A stretch of DNA of 37,195 nt from an uncultured Prevotellaceae bacterium (GTDB taxonomy: Bacteria > Bacteroidota > Bacteroidia > Bacteroidales > Bacteroidaceae), in NCBI GenBank assembly GCA_902774795.1, contig CACYKA010000030.1:1-37195 (forward strand), read 5' to 3'. This document shows, piece after piece, positions 8,561-16,501 of this stretch (within the stretch, counting starts at the first letter, position 1; every line of letters begins with the position of its first letter). The notes under the pieces are model-generated. The model ran no database searches, was not told the origin of the DNA, and worked only from the letters and a program-made list of their open reading frames with translations. The position numbers and the translations under genes were made by a program.

Positions 8561-10441
8561 ATGAAAAAACTTTTTATTACCTGTGCTTTGGCAGCTATTG
8601 GCTGCGGAGCTTTTGCGGAGGAACTGCAGGACAGCGTTGCTCTTGCTAATGTGACTGTTACCGGAGTGCGCAGCGCGTCTGACGTAAGGCAGTTGCCATT
8701 TACTATTACCACTATCGGCAAGGATGTGCTCAGAGAGAACTACAGGCTTAATATTCTGCCAACGCTGATGGAACAGGTGCCGGGCCTTACCGTTACGTCA
8801 CGTGGTATGTTGGGTTATGGCGTGAGTACAGGTGCTGCAGGAGGTATGACGATGCGTGGTGTATCGAGCAGTGCAGGACAGCTGATGGTGCTCATAGACG
8901 GACATCCGCAGTATAATGGCATATATGGTCACAGTATCGCTGACAGCTACTATACAATGATGGCAGAGAGGGTCGAGGTGCTGCGAGGACCTGCTTCGCT
9001 GCTGTACGGCAGCAATGCTATGGGCGGTGTGATAAACATCGTGACTGACGAAGCTGGTGCCGGCGACAAAGTAGAGACAATGGTAAACGTTGGAGCCGGC
9101 AGCTGGGGAACAGTGCAGGCTGAGGCTATGAACAGACTCAGAAAGGGCAAGTTCTTCAGTTCTGTAGGAGGACAGTATGCACGCAGTGACAACCACAGGC
9201 CGAATATGGGCTTTGAGCAGTATGGCGGATTCTTAAAACTGGGATATGACTTCTCTGAGCATTGGAAGTTGATGGGAGATGCTTCGGTGACACATTTCAA
9301 TGCCAGCAATCCGGGTACCGTAACTGTGCCGAAGATAAGCAACGACCAGTGGATTACACGTATCGCTGCCAATGTGGTGCTTGAGCATAACTTTGACAGG
9401 GTGAAGGGCGCTATCAGCGTATATGACAACTTCGGCATCCATAAGATTGACGATGGATATAACGCTAATGGCGGTAAGCCACAGACAGACCTTTTCCGCA
9501 GCAAGGACGCCCTGGCTGGTGTGTCATGGTATGAGACAATTACTGCATGGGAAGGTGCTAAGTGGACTCTCGGAGTAGATTACCAGCACATCTACGGCAG
9601 GGCGTGGTACACAGACAAGGTGACAGGCGACGTAGTGACTACCAAGCAGCGTCAGATGCAGAGTTGTCACGTGCATGACAACGAGGTGGCAGGTTACGTT
9701 CAGTATCACCAGAACCTGGGCGAGCGCTGGAGCCTTGATGCTGGTCTGCGTCTGGACAATCACTCACAGGCTGGAACAGAGTGGGTTCCACAGGGCGGTA
9801 TAGTATATAGGCCTATAGAGAACGGTCAGATAAAGGCTATGGTGAGCAAGGGCTTCCGCAATCCGACGACAAGGGAGATGTACCTCTACGGAACTGCTAA
9901 CAGCGACTCTCTGAAGGCTGAAAGCATGATGAATTACGAACTGTCATGGCATCATGCCCTTAAGAATGTGACTTACGGCGTAGCTGCTTTCTTCATTGAC
10001 GGCAAGAACATGATACAGACCGTTGCAGGAAGAAACATTAACTCCGGAGGCTTTATAAATAAAGGTGTAGAAGGTGATGCAGCATGGAGTGTAACACCAA
10101 ACCTGACGCTGATGACAAACCATTCATACGTATATATGCATAAACCGATAATCGGAGCACCACGATACAAAGGCTATATCGGAGCGCGTCTGAAATATGG
10201 AAAATGGGGCGTATTGGCTGGTTTGCAGCAACTGGCTCACCTGTGTACGGAAGTGGATGCAAAGAACGGTAATACCTACACGAATGCTACCCTGCTGAAT
10301 ATGACAGTAGATTATGCTGCAACAAAAGGCATAACGCTGTGGGCAAAGGGTGACAACCTCCTGGCACACAGATACGAGATAAACAAAGGCTACGTGATGC
10401 CAAGGGCAACATTTATGGCCGGCGTGAAGGTGAAGTTTTAA
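8561..10441 (+). CDS. TonB-dependent outer-membrane receptor
   Basis: A 626-aa ligand-gated outer-membrane beta-barrel energised by TonB/ExbBD. A signal peptide (cleavage near GAFAEE) is followed by a short TonB-box-like stretch. The plug domain spans about residues 30-150, with the conserved RGVSSSAGQLMVLIDG, RVEVLRGPASLLYGSNAMGGVINIVT motifs. A 22-strand barrel ends in the terminal aromatic MAGVKVKF. It lacks the N-terminal carboxypeptidase-like domain of SusC proteins and no SusD follows, so it is closer to siderophore, haem, cobalamin or metal receptors (FecA/CirA class). It starts 18 bp after the efflux channel gene and is closed by a hairpin terminator. The ligand is not evident. Confidence 0.9.
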   Translation: MKKLFITCALAAIGCGAFAEELQDSVALANVTVTGVRSASDVRQLPFTITTIGKDVLRENYRLNILPTLMEQVPGLTVTSRGMLGYGVSTGAAGGMTMRGVSSSAGQLMVLIDGHPQYNGIYGHSIADSYYTMMAERVEVLRGPASLLYGSNAMGGVINIVTDEAGAGDKVETMVNVGAGSWGTVQAEAMNRLRKGKFFSSVGGQYARSDNHRPNMGFEQYGGFLKLGYDFSEHWKLMGDASVTHFNASNPGTVTVPKISNDQWITRIAANVVLEHNFDRVKGAISVYDNFGIHKIDDGYNANGGKPQTDLFRSKDALAGVSWYETITAWEGAKWTLGVDYQHIYGRAWYTDKVTGDVVTTKQRQMQSCHVHDNEVAGYVQYHQNLGERWSLDAGLRLDNHSQAGTEWVPQGGIVYRPIENGQIKAMVSKGFRNPTTREMYLYGTANSDSLKAESMMNYELSWHHALKNVTYGVAAFFIDGKNMIQTVAGRNINSGGFINKGVEGDAAWSVTPNLTLMTNHSYVYMHKPIIGAPRYKGYIGARLKYGKWGVLAGLQQLAHLCTEVDAKNGNTYTNATLLNMTVDYAATKGITLWAKGDNLLAHRYEINKGYVMPRATFMAGVKVKF

Positions 10442-10481
10442 TTCATAATTCATAATTTTGGGACAAAATGTGAATAATATG

Positions 10482-10505
10482 GGGGGAAAAGTAAGATTTT
10501 CCCCC
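10482..10505 (+). terminator. Hairpin after the TonB-dependent receptor
   Basis: GGGGGAAAA (10482-10490) and TTTTCCCCC (10497-10505) form a perfect 9-bp stem with a 6-nt loop. The trailing sequence is TAAAAATTT rather than a clean U-run. It sits between the receptor stop and the next promoter, which fits a transcription stop. Confidence 0.65.
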
Positions 10506-10511
10506 TAAAAA

Positions 10512-10543
10512 TTTGGAATTTATAGTATTTTTACATATATTTG
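10512..10543 (+). promoter_or_regulatory. Promoter for the 10.6-kb outer-membrane protein gene
   Basis: TTTG (10512-10515), a 20-bp spacer, and TATATTTG (10536-10543, TAnnTTTG). The ATG of the downstream gene lies about 40 bp further on, which gives a short leader. Confidence 0.75.
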
Positions 10544-10582
10544 CACCCAGATTTATATTTATTAACAAAACAATTCTGAGTT

Positions 10583-11524
10583 ATGAAGAAATTATTAATT
10601 GCTTGTTTAATGTTTGCCGGCATGCAGACAGTGTCTGCTCAGGAGGCAACTTGGGTTCCTAAGAATCTAGCTGTAGGTGTTGGCGTAGGTACTACAGGTA
10701 TCGTTATTGATGCTTCTACCACCATCCACAATTATTTTGGCGTACGCTTTGGTGTAGATATCTTCCCAAAGATAAAGATTAATAAGGATATAGACCTGAA
10801 GACAGAGACGGCTAATAAGCAACTCTCTCAGTTGACTGGCGAAATCAACGAATTGAACACACAGTTGGTTGCTGCAGGTATGCCGGCAGTTGATTTGAGC
10901 CAGTATCCTGACGGAAATCTTCCAAACAAGATGGCAGTACAGGGAAAATGGTCAAATACTACATGGCACTTCCTGATTGATGTATATCCATTTGGTGCTG
11001 CTCACAGCTTCCATGCTACTGTAGGTGCATACTTCGGCTCTTCAGAAATAGTTACTTTGTATAACAGGGAGGATGGTTTCCTGAGCCCAATCAATTCATA
11101 CAATGAAGCTTATCTGTATTCTCGGAGTGCAGCAGCTGATCCTAGCGTAAGGAATGTTATTGATAAGTATGGACTGTCAATGATTGGCGCTGAGATGGGT
11201 GACTATTTCGTAACTCCTAGTCCGGCAGAACAAGGTAATTTTAAAGCTTATGCAAAGGTTAACAGCTTCCGCCCATATCTTGGTATAGGTTTTGGACGTG
11301 CTGTGCCAAAGAACCGCATCGGATGTCAGTTTGACTTAGGTGTTCAGTTCTGGGGAAAGCCTGATGTATATGCTCCTATCTATGACAAGCTTATTGGTGA
11401 GTATCGATATGAGAAAATTGATGGTGACAGAGCAGGCAATGATGCTGGTAAAGTGCTTAAGACCATTTCAAAGATTTCTGTCTATCCAGTGCTGAATTTC
11501 CGCCTTGTAGGTCGCATCCTGTAA
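10583..11524 (+). CDS. Secreted outer-membrane beta-barrel protein of unknown role
   Basis: A 313-aa protein with a signal peptide (MKKLLIACLMFAGMQTVSA, cut before QEA). It has alternating amphipathic strands typical of small Bacteroidetes porin-like barrels, for example NYFGVRFGVDIFPKIKI, WHFLIDVYPFG, FRPYLGIGFGRAV and the C-terminal VYPVLNFRLVGRIL. A polar insertion with a short coiled segment (about residues 70-100, rich in Lys/Gln/Glu) probably forms an extracellular loop. It has its own promoter and a strong terminator, so it is a single-gene unit between the efflux/receptor cluster and the histidine genes. I do not recognise a specific family or ligand. Confidence 0.75.
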   Translation: MKKLLIACLMFAGMQTVSAQEATWVPKNLAVGVGVGTTGIVIDASTTIHNYFGVRFGVDIFPKIKINKDIDLKTETANKQLSQLTGEINELNTQLVAAGMPAVDLSQYPDGNLPNKMAVQGKWSNTTWHFLIDVYPFGAAHSFHATVGAYFGSSEIVTLYNREDGFLSPINSYNEAYLYSRSAAADPSVRNVIDKYGLSMIGAEMGDYFVTPSPAEQGNFKAYAKVNSFRPYLGIGFGRAVPKNRIGCQFDLGVQFWGKPDVYAPIYDKLIGEYRYEKIDGDRAGNDAGKVLKTISKISVYPVLNFRLVGRIL

Positions 11525-11547
11525 GAAAATTTTCGATAAAACTGTAC

Positions 11548-11588
11548 AAGTGTGCTGCTTTTCTTTCAAAAGCGGCACACTTTTTTTT
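11548..11588 (+). terminator. Strong rho-independent terminator
   Basis: A 15-bp stem (11548-11562 with 11568-11582, one G:U pair) carries a 5-nt loop and is followed directly by a run of T to 11588. It closes the outer-membrane protein gene. Confidence 0.9.
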
Positions 11589-11595
11589 CTTTTTC

Positions 11596-11626
11596 TTGCA
11601 TATCTCAAAACAATTTCGTAATTTTG
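11596..11626 (+). promoter_or_regulatory. Promoter for the his-ftsE-lysC-rib gene run
   Basis: TAATTTTG (11619-11626) matches TAnnTTTG; 20 bp upstream is TTG (11596-11598), a partial -33 box. It lies between the preceding terminator and hisH and is the only convincing promoter I see before the next 10 kb of co-directional genes. Confidence 0.6.
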
Positions 11627-11676
11627 CGGCCTGTATCATCATGCGTACGTCTGTGTATGCGCACACGTAAGAAACA

Positions 11677-12270
11677 ATGAAAGTTGCAATAGTAAAATAT
11701 AATGCAGGTAATATCTTCTCGGTTATCAATGCCGTGAAGCGTCTTGGTATTGATCCGTTGTGGACGGACAACGCTGAGGAACTGCTGTCTGCCGACAAGG
11801 TTATTTTTCCTGGTCAGGGAGAGGCAAGTCACGCTATGGCATATCTCAGAGAAAGGGGATTGGATAATGTCATACGCGATATGAAGCAGCCCGTGCTGGG
11901 TATATGTATCGGTCAGCAGCTGCTGTGCAAGCATTCAGAAGAAGGTAATACCGACTGCATCGGCGTCTTCCCGATGGAAGTGAAACGTTTTCAGCCAGAG
12001 AGGCACGAGGACAAGATACCGCAGATGGGATGGAACAGCCTTTACGACCTTAAGAGCCCATTGTTCAAGGGACTGAAGGAAAAGGACTTTGTGTATTTTG
12101 TACATAGCTACTATGTGCCCCTGCATGAGGAGTTCACAATAGCAAAGACTGATTTCATACTGCCTTATTCTGCTGCAATCAATAAGGATAATTTCTACTC
12201 TACGCAGTTCCACCCTGAGAAATCGGGCAGCGTGGGAGAAACGATAATAAAGAATTTCTTGGATATATGA
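11677..12270 (+). CDS. hisH: Imidazole glycerol phosphate synthase, glutamine amidotransferase subunit
   Basis: The class I glutamine amidotransferase that hydrolyses glutamine and channels ammonia to HisF in histidine biosynthesis. The 197 residues carry the nucleophile C77 in GICIGQQLLC and the H179/E181 pair in FHPEKSG. The oxyanion loop is PGQGEAS, where PGVG is more common. It is the first gene of hisHAF-I-E and overlaps hisA by 4 bp. hisG, hisD, hisC and hisB are not in the window, so this is the distal half of the pathway only. Confidence 0.96.
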   Translation: MKVAIVKYNAGNIFSVINAVKRLGIDPLWTDNAEELLSADKVIFPGQGEASHAMAYLRERGLDNVIRDMKQPVLGICIGQQLLCKHSEEGNTDCIGVFPMEVKRFQPERHEDKIPQMGWNSLYDLKSPLFKGLKEKDFVYFVHSYYVPLHEEFTIAKTDFILPYSAAINKDNFYSTQFHPEKSGSVGETIIKNFLDI

Positions 12271-12983
12271 TAGAACTGATACCCGCCATAGACCTCATCG
12301 ACGGTAAGTGCGTACGCCTTACCAAAGGGGAATATGACAGCAAGAAGATATATAACGAAGACCCTGTGGCACAGGCAAGGGAGTTTGAGGCTTTGGGCTT
12401 CAAGCGTCTGCATGTGGTTGACCTTGACGGGGCAAAAAGCAAGCACGTGGTGAATGACGGCGTGCTGAGACGTATTACGGAGGCTACCAGCCTGACTGTT
12501 GACTTCGGAGGCGGCATAAAGACCGAAGAGGACATAGAAAAGGCCTTCAATGCCGGAGCAGCAATGGTGACTGTTGGCAGTATCGCTGTTACCGAGCCTG
12601 AACTGTTCATGGGATGGATGGAGAAATACGGTGCTGAGAGAATGATACTTGGAGCCGACGTGAGACAGGGCAAGGTGAGCATCAACGGATGGCTTGAAGA
12701 TTCGGAAGAAGACCTGCTGCCTTTCCTGAAAAAATATGTTGACAGAGGCGTAAGGAATGTGCTGTGTACAGAGATTTCGAAGGATGGTACGCTGCAGGGA
12801 CCTGCTACTGCGTTGTATGTGGAGATAATGAAGGCCTATCCTGAACTTCACCTGATAGCATCAGGCGGCGTGGCCAGCAATAAGGATATCGAGGAACTGG
12901 ATGCAAAGGGTATTCCAGCCGTCGTGTTCGGTAAGGCTTATTACGAAGGAAAAATAAAGGTTGAAGGGCTCAAGTTATGTTAG
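12267..12983 (+). CDS. hisA: ProFAR isomerase
   Basis: The (beta/alpha)8-barrel isomerase that converts ProFAR to PRFAR, the fourth step of histidine synthesis. The start [18 protein letters not shown] contains the catalytic base D9, and the second catalytic aspartate D131 is in LGADVRQGK. Phosphate-binding glycine loops are visible in both halves (DFGGGIKT and IASGGVAS). The length (238 aa) is normal. It overlaps hisH by 4 bp and hisF by 7 bp, indicating translational coupling. Confidence 0.96.
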   Translation: MIELIPAIDLIDGKCVRLTKGEYDSKKIYNEDPVAQAREFEALGFKRLHVVDLDGAKSKHVVNDGVLRRITEATSLTVDFGGGIKTEEDIEKAFNAGAAMVTVGSIAVTEPELFMGWMEKYGAERMILGADVRQGKVSINGWLEDSEEDLLPFLKKYVDRGVRNVLCTEISKDGTLQGPATALYVEIMKAYPELHLIASGGVASNKDIEELDAKGIPAVVFGKAYYEGKIKVEGLKLC

Positions 12984-13729
12984 CAAAACGTATAGTTCCA
13001 TGTCTGGATGTCAAAAACGGTGAAACCGTAAAGGGAACCAATTTTGTCAATCTGCGCTCTGCCGGAGACCCGGTGGAGTTGGGAAGGACATACAGCGACT
13101 GCGGTGCTGACGAGCTGGTGTATCTTGATATCACAGCATCGCATGAGGGCAGAAAGACATTCACCGATATGGTTACCCGTGTGGCATACGAGATTAACAT
13201 ACCGTTCACAGTAGGTGGCGGCATAAATGCCATAGAGGATGTTGACAGGATGCTGGCTGCCGGTGCTGATAAGGTTAGCGTGAACAGTGCCGCCCTCCGC
13301 AGACCTGAGTTTATTGATGAGATAGCAAATAAATACGGATCACAGGTATGTGTCTGTGCCATTGATGCCCGTAATGACGAAGACGGATGGCACTGCTATG
13401 TGAACGGTGGAAGAATAAGAGTTGAACGCACGCTGATGGATTGGGCTAAGGAAGTGGCCGACAGAGGGGCAGGGGAGATACTGTTTACCTCCATGAACCA
13501 CGATGGCGTGAAGCAGGGATTTGCCAACGAGGCGCTGGCAATGCTGGCTGACGCACTCCCTATACCAATCATCGCAAGTGGCGGAGCCGGAACAAAGGAA
13601 CATTTCCGTGATGTATTCCAAATCGGACATGCTGATGCAGCCTTGGCAGCAAGCGTATTCCATTTTGGAGAGATTCCCGTGCCGGAACTGAAAGATTATT
13701 TACGAAAAGAAGGAATAACAGTAAGATGA
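12977..13729 (+). CDS. hisF: Imidazole glycerol phosphate synthase, cyclase subunit
   Basis: The barrel partner of HisH that uses channelled ammonia to cyclise PRFAR to imidazole glycerol phosphate and [25 protein letters not shown] carries catalytic D11, and D130 lies in CAIDARND. Phosphate-binding motifs TVGGGI and IIASGGAG are intact. It is 250 aa, a standard length. Its start lies inside the hisA end, and its stop overlaps the hisI start by 4 bp (ATGA). Confidence 0.96.
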   Translation: MLAKRIVPCLDVKNGETVKGTNFVNLRSAGDPVELGRTYSDCGADELVYLDITASHEGRKTFTDMVTRVAYEINIPFTVGGGINAIEDVDRMLAAGADKVSVNSAALRRPEFIDEIANKYGSQVCVCAIDARNDEDGWHCYVNGGRIRVERTLMDWAKEVADRGAGEILFTSMNHDGVKQGFANEALAMLADALPIPIIASGGAGTKEHFRDVFQIGHADAALAASVFHFGEIPVPELKDYLRKEGITVR

Positions 13730-14037
13730 AGATAGACTTTGAAAAAGGCGGCGGCCTTGTGCCGGCCATCATACAGGATGCAGTAACCAAGAATGTGCTG
13801 ATGCTGGGATATATGAACGAGGAGTCGCTGAAGAAGACCCTTGAGACCAAGAAGGTGACATTCTGGAGCCGTGGGCGAAAGTGCCTGTGGACAAAGGGCG
13901 AGACAAGCGGAAACTTTCTCGACTTGGTTGACATCAAGGTAGATTGCGATAATGACACCCTGCTGGTGAAGGTTCACCCTCATGGACCTACTTGCCATAC
14001 AGGAACGGATACCTGCTGGGGAGAGGAGAATGTTTGA
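13726..14037 (+). CDS. hisI: Phosphoribosyl-AMP cyclohydrolase (HisI domain only)
   Basis: Opens the adenine ring of phosphoribosyl-AMP. The 103-aa protein is a single HisI domain with the expected [22 protein letters not shown] core, the metal-binding DCDNDTLL stretch, and zinc cysteines in [14 protein letters not shown]. In Bacteroidetes this domain is usually followed directly by a HisE domain in one HisIE polypeptide. Here it stops right after CWGEENV, where the linker should be. The HisE part is a separate gene 74 bp downstream in another frame, and the gap is filled with heptamer repeats. The domain itself looks fully functional. Confidence 0.95.
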   Translation: MKIDFEKGGGLVPAIIQDAVTKNVLMLGYMNEESLKKTLETKKVTFWSRGRKCLWTKGETSGNFLDLVDIKVDCDNDTLLVKVHPHGPTCHTGTDTCWGEENV

Positions 14038-14092
14038 CGGTTAACGGTTAGCGGTTAGCGGTTAAAGGTTATAGTTTAAAGGTTATAGGTTA
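14037..14092 (+). repeat. Eight tandem heptamers splitting hisI from hisE
   Basis: Eight consecutive 7-bp units of the form nnGGTTA (acggtta twice, gcggtta twice, aaggtta, tagttta, aaggtta, taggtta) begin in the last base of the hisI stop codon. They occupy most of the 74-bp gap to hisE. Confidence 0.9.
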
Positions 14093-14111
14093 TAGAAAAA
14101 GAAAAAATATA

Positions 14112-14426
14112 ATGGAAGAGAAAAATCCACTTTTGTTCCTGAGTGAGCTTCAGGACTTTATCGAGAAAAGACACGAAGAGATGCCTGAGGGCAGTTATAC
14201 CACATCATTGTTCAAGGACGGTCTGAACCGCATGGCTCAGAAAGTCGGCGAGGAAGCGTTGGAACTTGTCATCGAGGCTACTAACGGCACTAATGAGCGT
14301 ATGATATACGAAGGCTCTGATATGCTTTATCATCTCATAGTACTCCTTACAAGCAAGGGACTGCGCATAGAAGATATGGCACGCGAGCTGATGGAGCGCC
14401 ATAATCCGGGTTGGAAGAAACACTAA
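14112..14426 (+). CDS. hisE: Phosphoribosyl-ATP pyrophosphohydrolase (HisE domain only)
   Basis: Releases pyrophosphate from phosphoribosyl-ATP, the second step of histidine synthesis. The 104-aa all-alpha MazG-like fold shows the Mg-binding glutamates E47, E48 and E51 in KVGEEALELVIEA, and downstream acidic residues in YEGSDMLYHLIVLL. The sequence following the start (LLFLSELQDFIEKRHEEMP) corresponds to the second half of fused HisIE proteins. It begins with its own ATG 20 bp after the heptamer array. It is expected to act as a free enzyme alongside HisI. Confidence 0.94.
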   Translation: MEEKNPLLFLSELQDFIEKRHEEMPEGSYTTSLFKDGLNRMAQKVGEEALELVIEATNGTNERMIYEGSDMLYHLIVLLTSKGLRIEDMARELMERHNPGWKKH

Positions 14427-14448
14427 TGCTCAAATAACGTAAGAAACG

Positions 14449-15120
14449 ATGCTGATAACATACAAGAATGTTTCCATACGTCATAAAGATGACGATTACG
14501 TATTGAAAGGAGTAGATTTTGAGGTGGCTGCCGGTGAACTCATCTATCTCATCGGAAAGGTGGGCTCTGGTAAGAGTTCGCTGCTTCGCTCAATGTATGG
14601 CGAGGCTGAGATTGATGAATGTGACGAGGCAACGGTATTGGGTTGCGATATTTTCTCTATCAAACGTAAGGACTTGCAGCCTCTTCGCCGCGAACTGGGT
14701 ATCATCTTCCAGGATTTCAAACTGCTTACCGACCGTAGCGTACGCAAGAATCTGGAATTTGTGCTGAAGGCAACAGGCTGGGATGACAAGACAGACAGGG
14801 ACCACAGAATCTCTGAGGTACTGCGCGACGTCAAGATGGAAGGCTGCGAAGACAGAATGCCAAACGAACTGTCAGGCGGTGAACAGCAGCGTATTGCCAT
14901 AGCACGAGCATTGCTTAACTCTCCCAAGGTGTTGCTGGCTGATGAGCCTACAGGAAATCTTGACCCAGAGACAACCGACCAGATTATGAGCGTGTTCAGC
15001 GAGATAGCACAGACAGGAACGGCTGTGATAATAGCAACGCACAATATGGCTATCCTCGACAGGTTCCCTGGAACGGTGTATCAGTGTGACGAACAGAATT
15101 TTACAAAATACGAAGATTAA
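14449..15120 (+). CDS. ftsE: FtsE-like ABC ATPase of cell division
   Basis: The ATP-binding subunit of the FtsEX complex, which couples ATP hydrolysis to activation of peptidoglycan hydrolases at the septum. The 223-aa protein has Walker A GKVGSGKSS (36-44), Q-loop IIFQDFKLL, ABC signature LSGGEQQRIAIARAL (from about residue 141), Walker B VLLADEPTGNLD and the H-loop ATHN. The KVGSGKSS variant of Walker A and the FQDFKLL segment are typical of FtsE rather than of other ABC exporters. No ftsX is adjacent; the flanking genes are hisE and lysC, an arrangement that separates it from its partner. Moderate caution: LolD-type ATPases are similar. Confidence 0.85.
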   Translation: MLITYKNVSIRHKDDDYVLKGVDFEVAAGELIYLIGKVGSGKSSLLRSMYGEAEIDECDEATVLGCDIFSIKRKDLQPLRRELGIIFQDFKLLTDRSVRKNLEFVLKATGWDDKTDRDHRISEVLRDVKMEGCEDRMPNELSGGEQQRIAIARALLNSPKVLLADEPTGNLDPETTDQIMSVFSEIAQTGTAVIIATHNMAILDRFPGTVYQCDEQNFTKYED

Positions 15121-15141
15121 ATACGAATACAAATAAAGACT

Positions 15142-16458
15142 ATGAAAGTAATGAAATTTGGCGGAACCTCAGTTGGTTCTGCAGAAAGAATGAAGGGCGT
15201 AGCTGATCTTATCACACGCTCAGGAGAACCAACCTTTGTTGTGCTCTCTGCTATGTCAGGAACTACAAATTCTCTTGTTGAGATTTGCGACTATCTTTAC
15301 AAGAAAAACCCAGAAGGAGCCCAGGAGGTCATCAACCAGCTTGAGAAGAAATATATGGGTCACGTGGAAGAACTCTATTCTAAGGAAGAGACGAAGAAGA
15401 AGACAACAGAATTTCTTCGTAAGGAGTTCAATTACCTGCGTACCTTCACAAAGGATACCTTCACCTCTTTCGAGGAGAAGATTGTCGTAGCCCAGGGTGA
15501 GGTGATGAGCACCAACATGGTGACAAACTACCTCAATGAGCAGGGTGTGAAGACAATACTTCTTGATGCTCTTACATTTATGCGTACTGACAAGAACTCT
15601 GAGCCTGATATGCCATTTATCAAGGAGAATCTTGACAGAGTGATGCGCACTCATCAGGGCTATCAGATTTATATCACACAGGGCTTCGTATGTAAGAATG
15701 CTTACGATGAGGTTGATAACCTGCAGCGTGGCGGTTCTGACTATACAGCTTCTCTGATAGGTGCTGCAATGATGTCTGACGAGATTCAGATTTGGACCGA
15801 CATCGACGGCATGCATAACAACGACCCGCGTATTGTTGATAAGACAGATGCCGTACATCAGCTGAATTTCGAAGAGGCAGCTGAGTTGGCTTACTTTGGT
15901 GCAAAGATTCTGCATCCTACATGCGTTCAGCCTGCCAAGTATGCCGGCGTTCCTGTTCGTATCAAGAACACTATGGATCCTGATGCAGAGGGAACAGTTA
16001 TCGACAACGTTCTCGTTCGTGGCAAGATTAAGGCTGTTGCTGCAAAGGATAATATCACAGCCATCAAGATTAAGTCTTCTCGCATGCTGCTGGCTACAGG
16101 CTTCCTGCGTAAGGTATTCGAAATCTTCGAGACCTACAATACACCAATCGACATGGTGACAACATCTGAGGTGGGCGTCAGCGTTACGATTGACAAGACA
16201 GCCAATCTCACAAAGATAATGGATGAGCTGAAGAAGTACGGTACTGTTACTGTTGATTCTGATATGTGTATCATCTGTGTCGTTGGTGACCTTGACTGGA
16301 GCAATGTCGGCTTCGAGACTCTCGTTACTGATGCTATGCAGAATATCCCTGTACGTATGATTTCTTACGGTGGTTCAAACTACAATATCTCATTCCTCAT
16401 CCGCGAACAGGACAAGAAGAGGGCTCTGCAGAACCTCAGCGCAAAACTGTTCAGCTAA
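15142..16458 (+). CDS. lysC: Aspartate kinase (monofunctional)
   Basis: Phosphorylates aspartate, the entry to lysine, threonine and methionine synthesis and diaminopimelate for peptidoglycan. The catalytic kinase domain starts at MKVMKFGGTSVGSAERM and includes the RGGSDYTASLIGAAM substrate motif. Two ACT domains fill residues from about 305 to the end (ITAIKIKSSRML..., VGVSVTID, and the C-terminal SYGGSNYNISFLI). At 438 aa it has no homoserine dehydrogenase domain. The ACT domains predict feedback control by an amino acid end product, probably lysine or threonine. It begins 21 bp after ftsE. Confidence 0.94.
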   Translation: MKVMKFGGTSVGSAERMKGVADLITRSGEPTFVVLSAMSGTTNSLVEICDYLYKKNPEGAQEVINQLEKKYMGHVEELYSKEETKKKTTEFLRKEFNYLRTFTKDTFTSFEEKIVVAQGEVMSTNMVTNYLNEQGVKTILLDALTFMRTDKNSEPDMPFIKENLDRVMRTHQGYQIYITQGFVCKNAYDEVDNLQRGGSDYTASLIGAAMMSDEIQIWTDIDGMHNNDPRIVDKTDAVHQLNFEEAAELAYFGAKILHPTCVQPAKYAGVPVRIKNTMDPDAEGTVIDNVLVRGKIKAVAAKDNITAIKIKSSRMLLATGFLRKVFEIFETYNTPIDMVTTSEVGVSVTIDKTANLTKIMDELKKYGTVTVDSDMCIICVVGDLDWSNVGFETLVTDAMQNIPVRMISYGGSNYNISFLIREQDKKRALQNLSAKLFS

Positions 16459-16501
16459 AAACTTTTTTCCAATAACTCCACCCATTAAACAAAAAGAAAA
16501 C

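Noticed and set aside
16370-16501. Earlier ATG for the GH43 gene inside lysC
   Set aside because: It would bury the signal peptide behind 44 residues; the ATG at 16502 begins a clean signal sequence.
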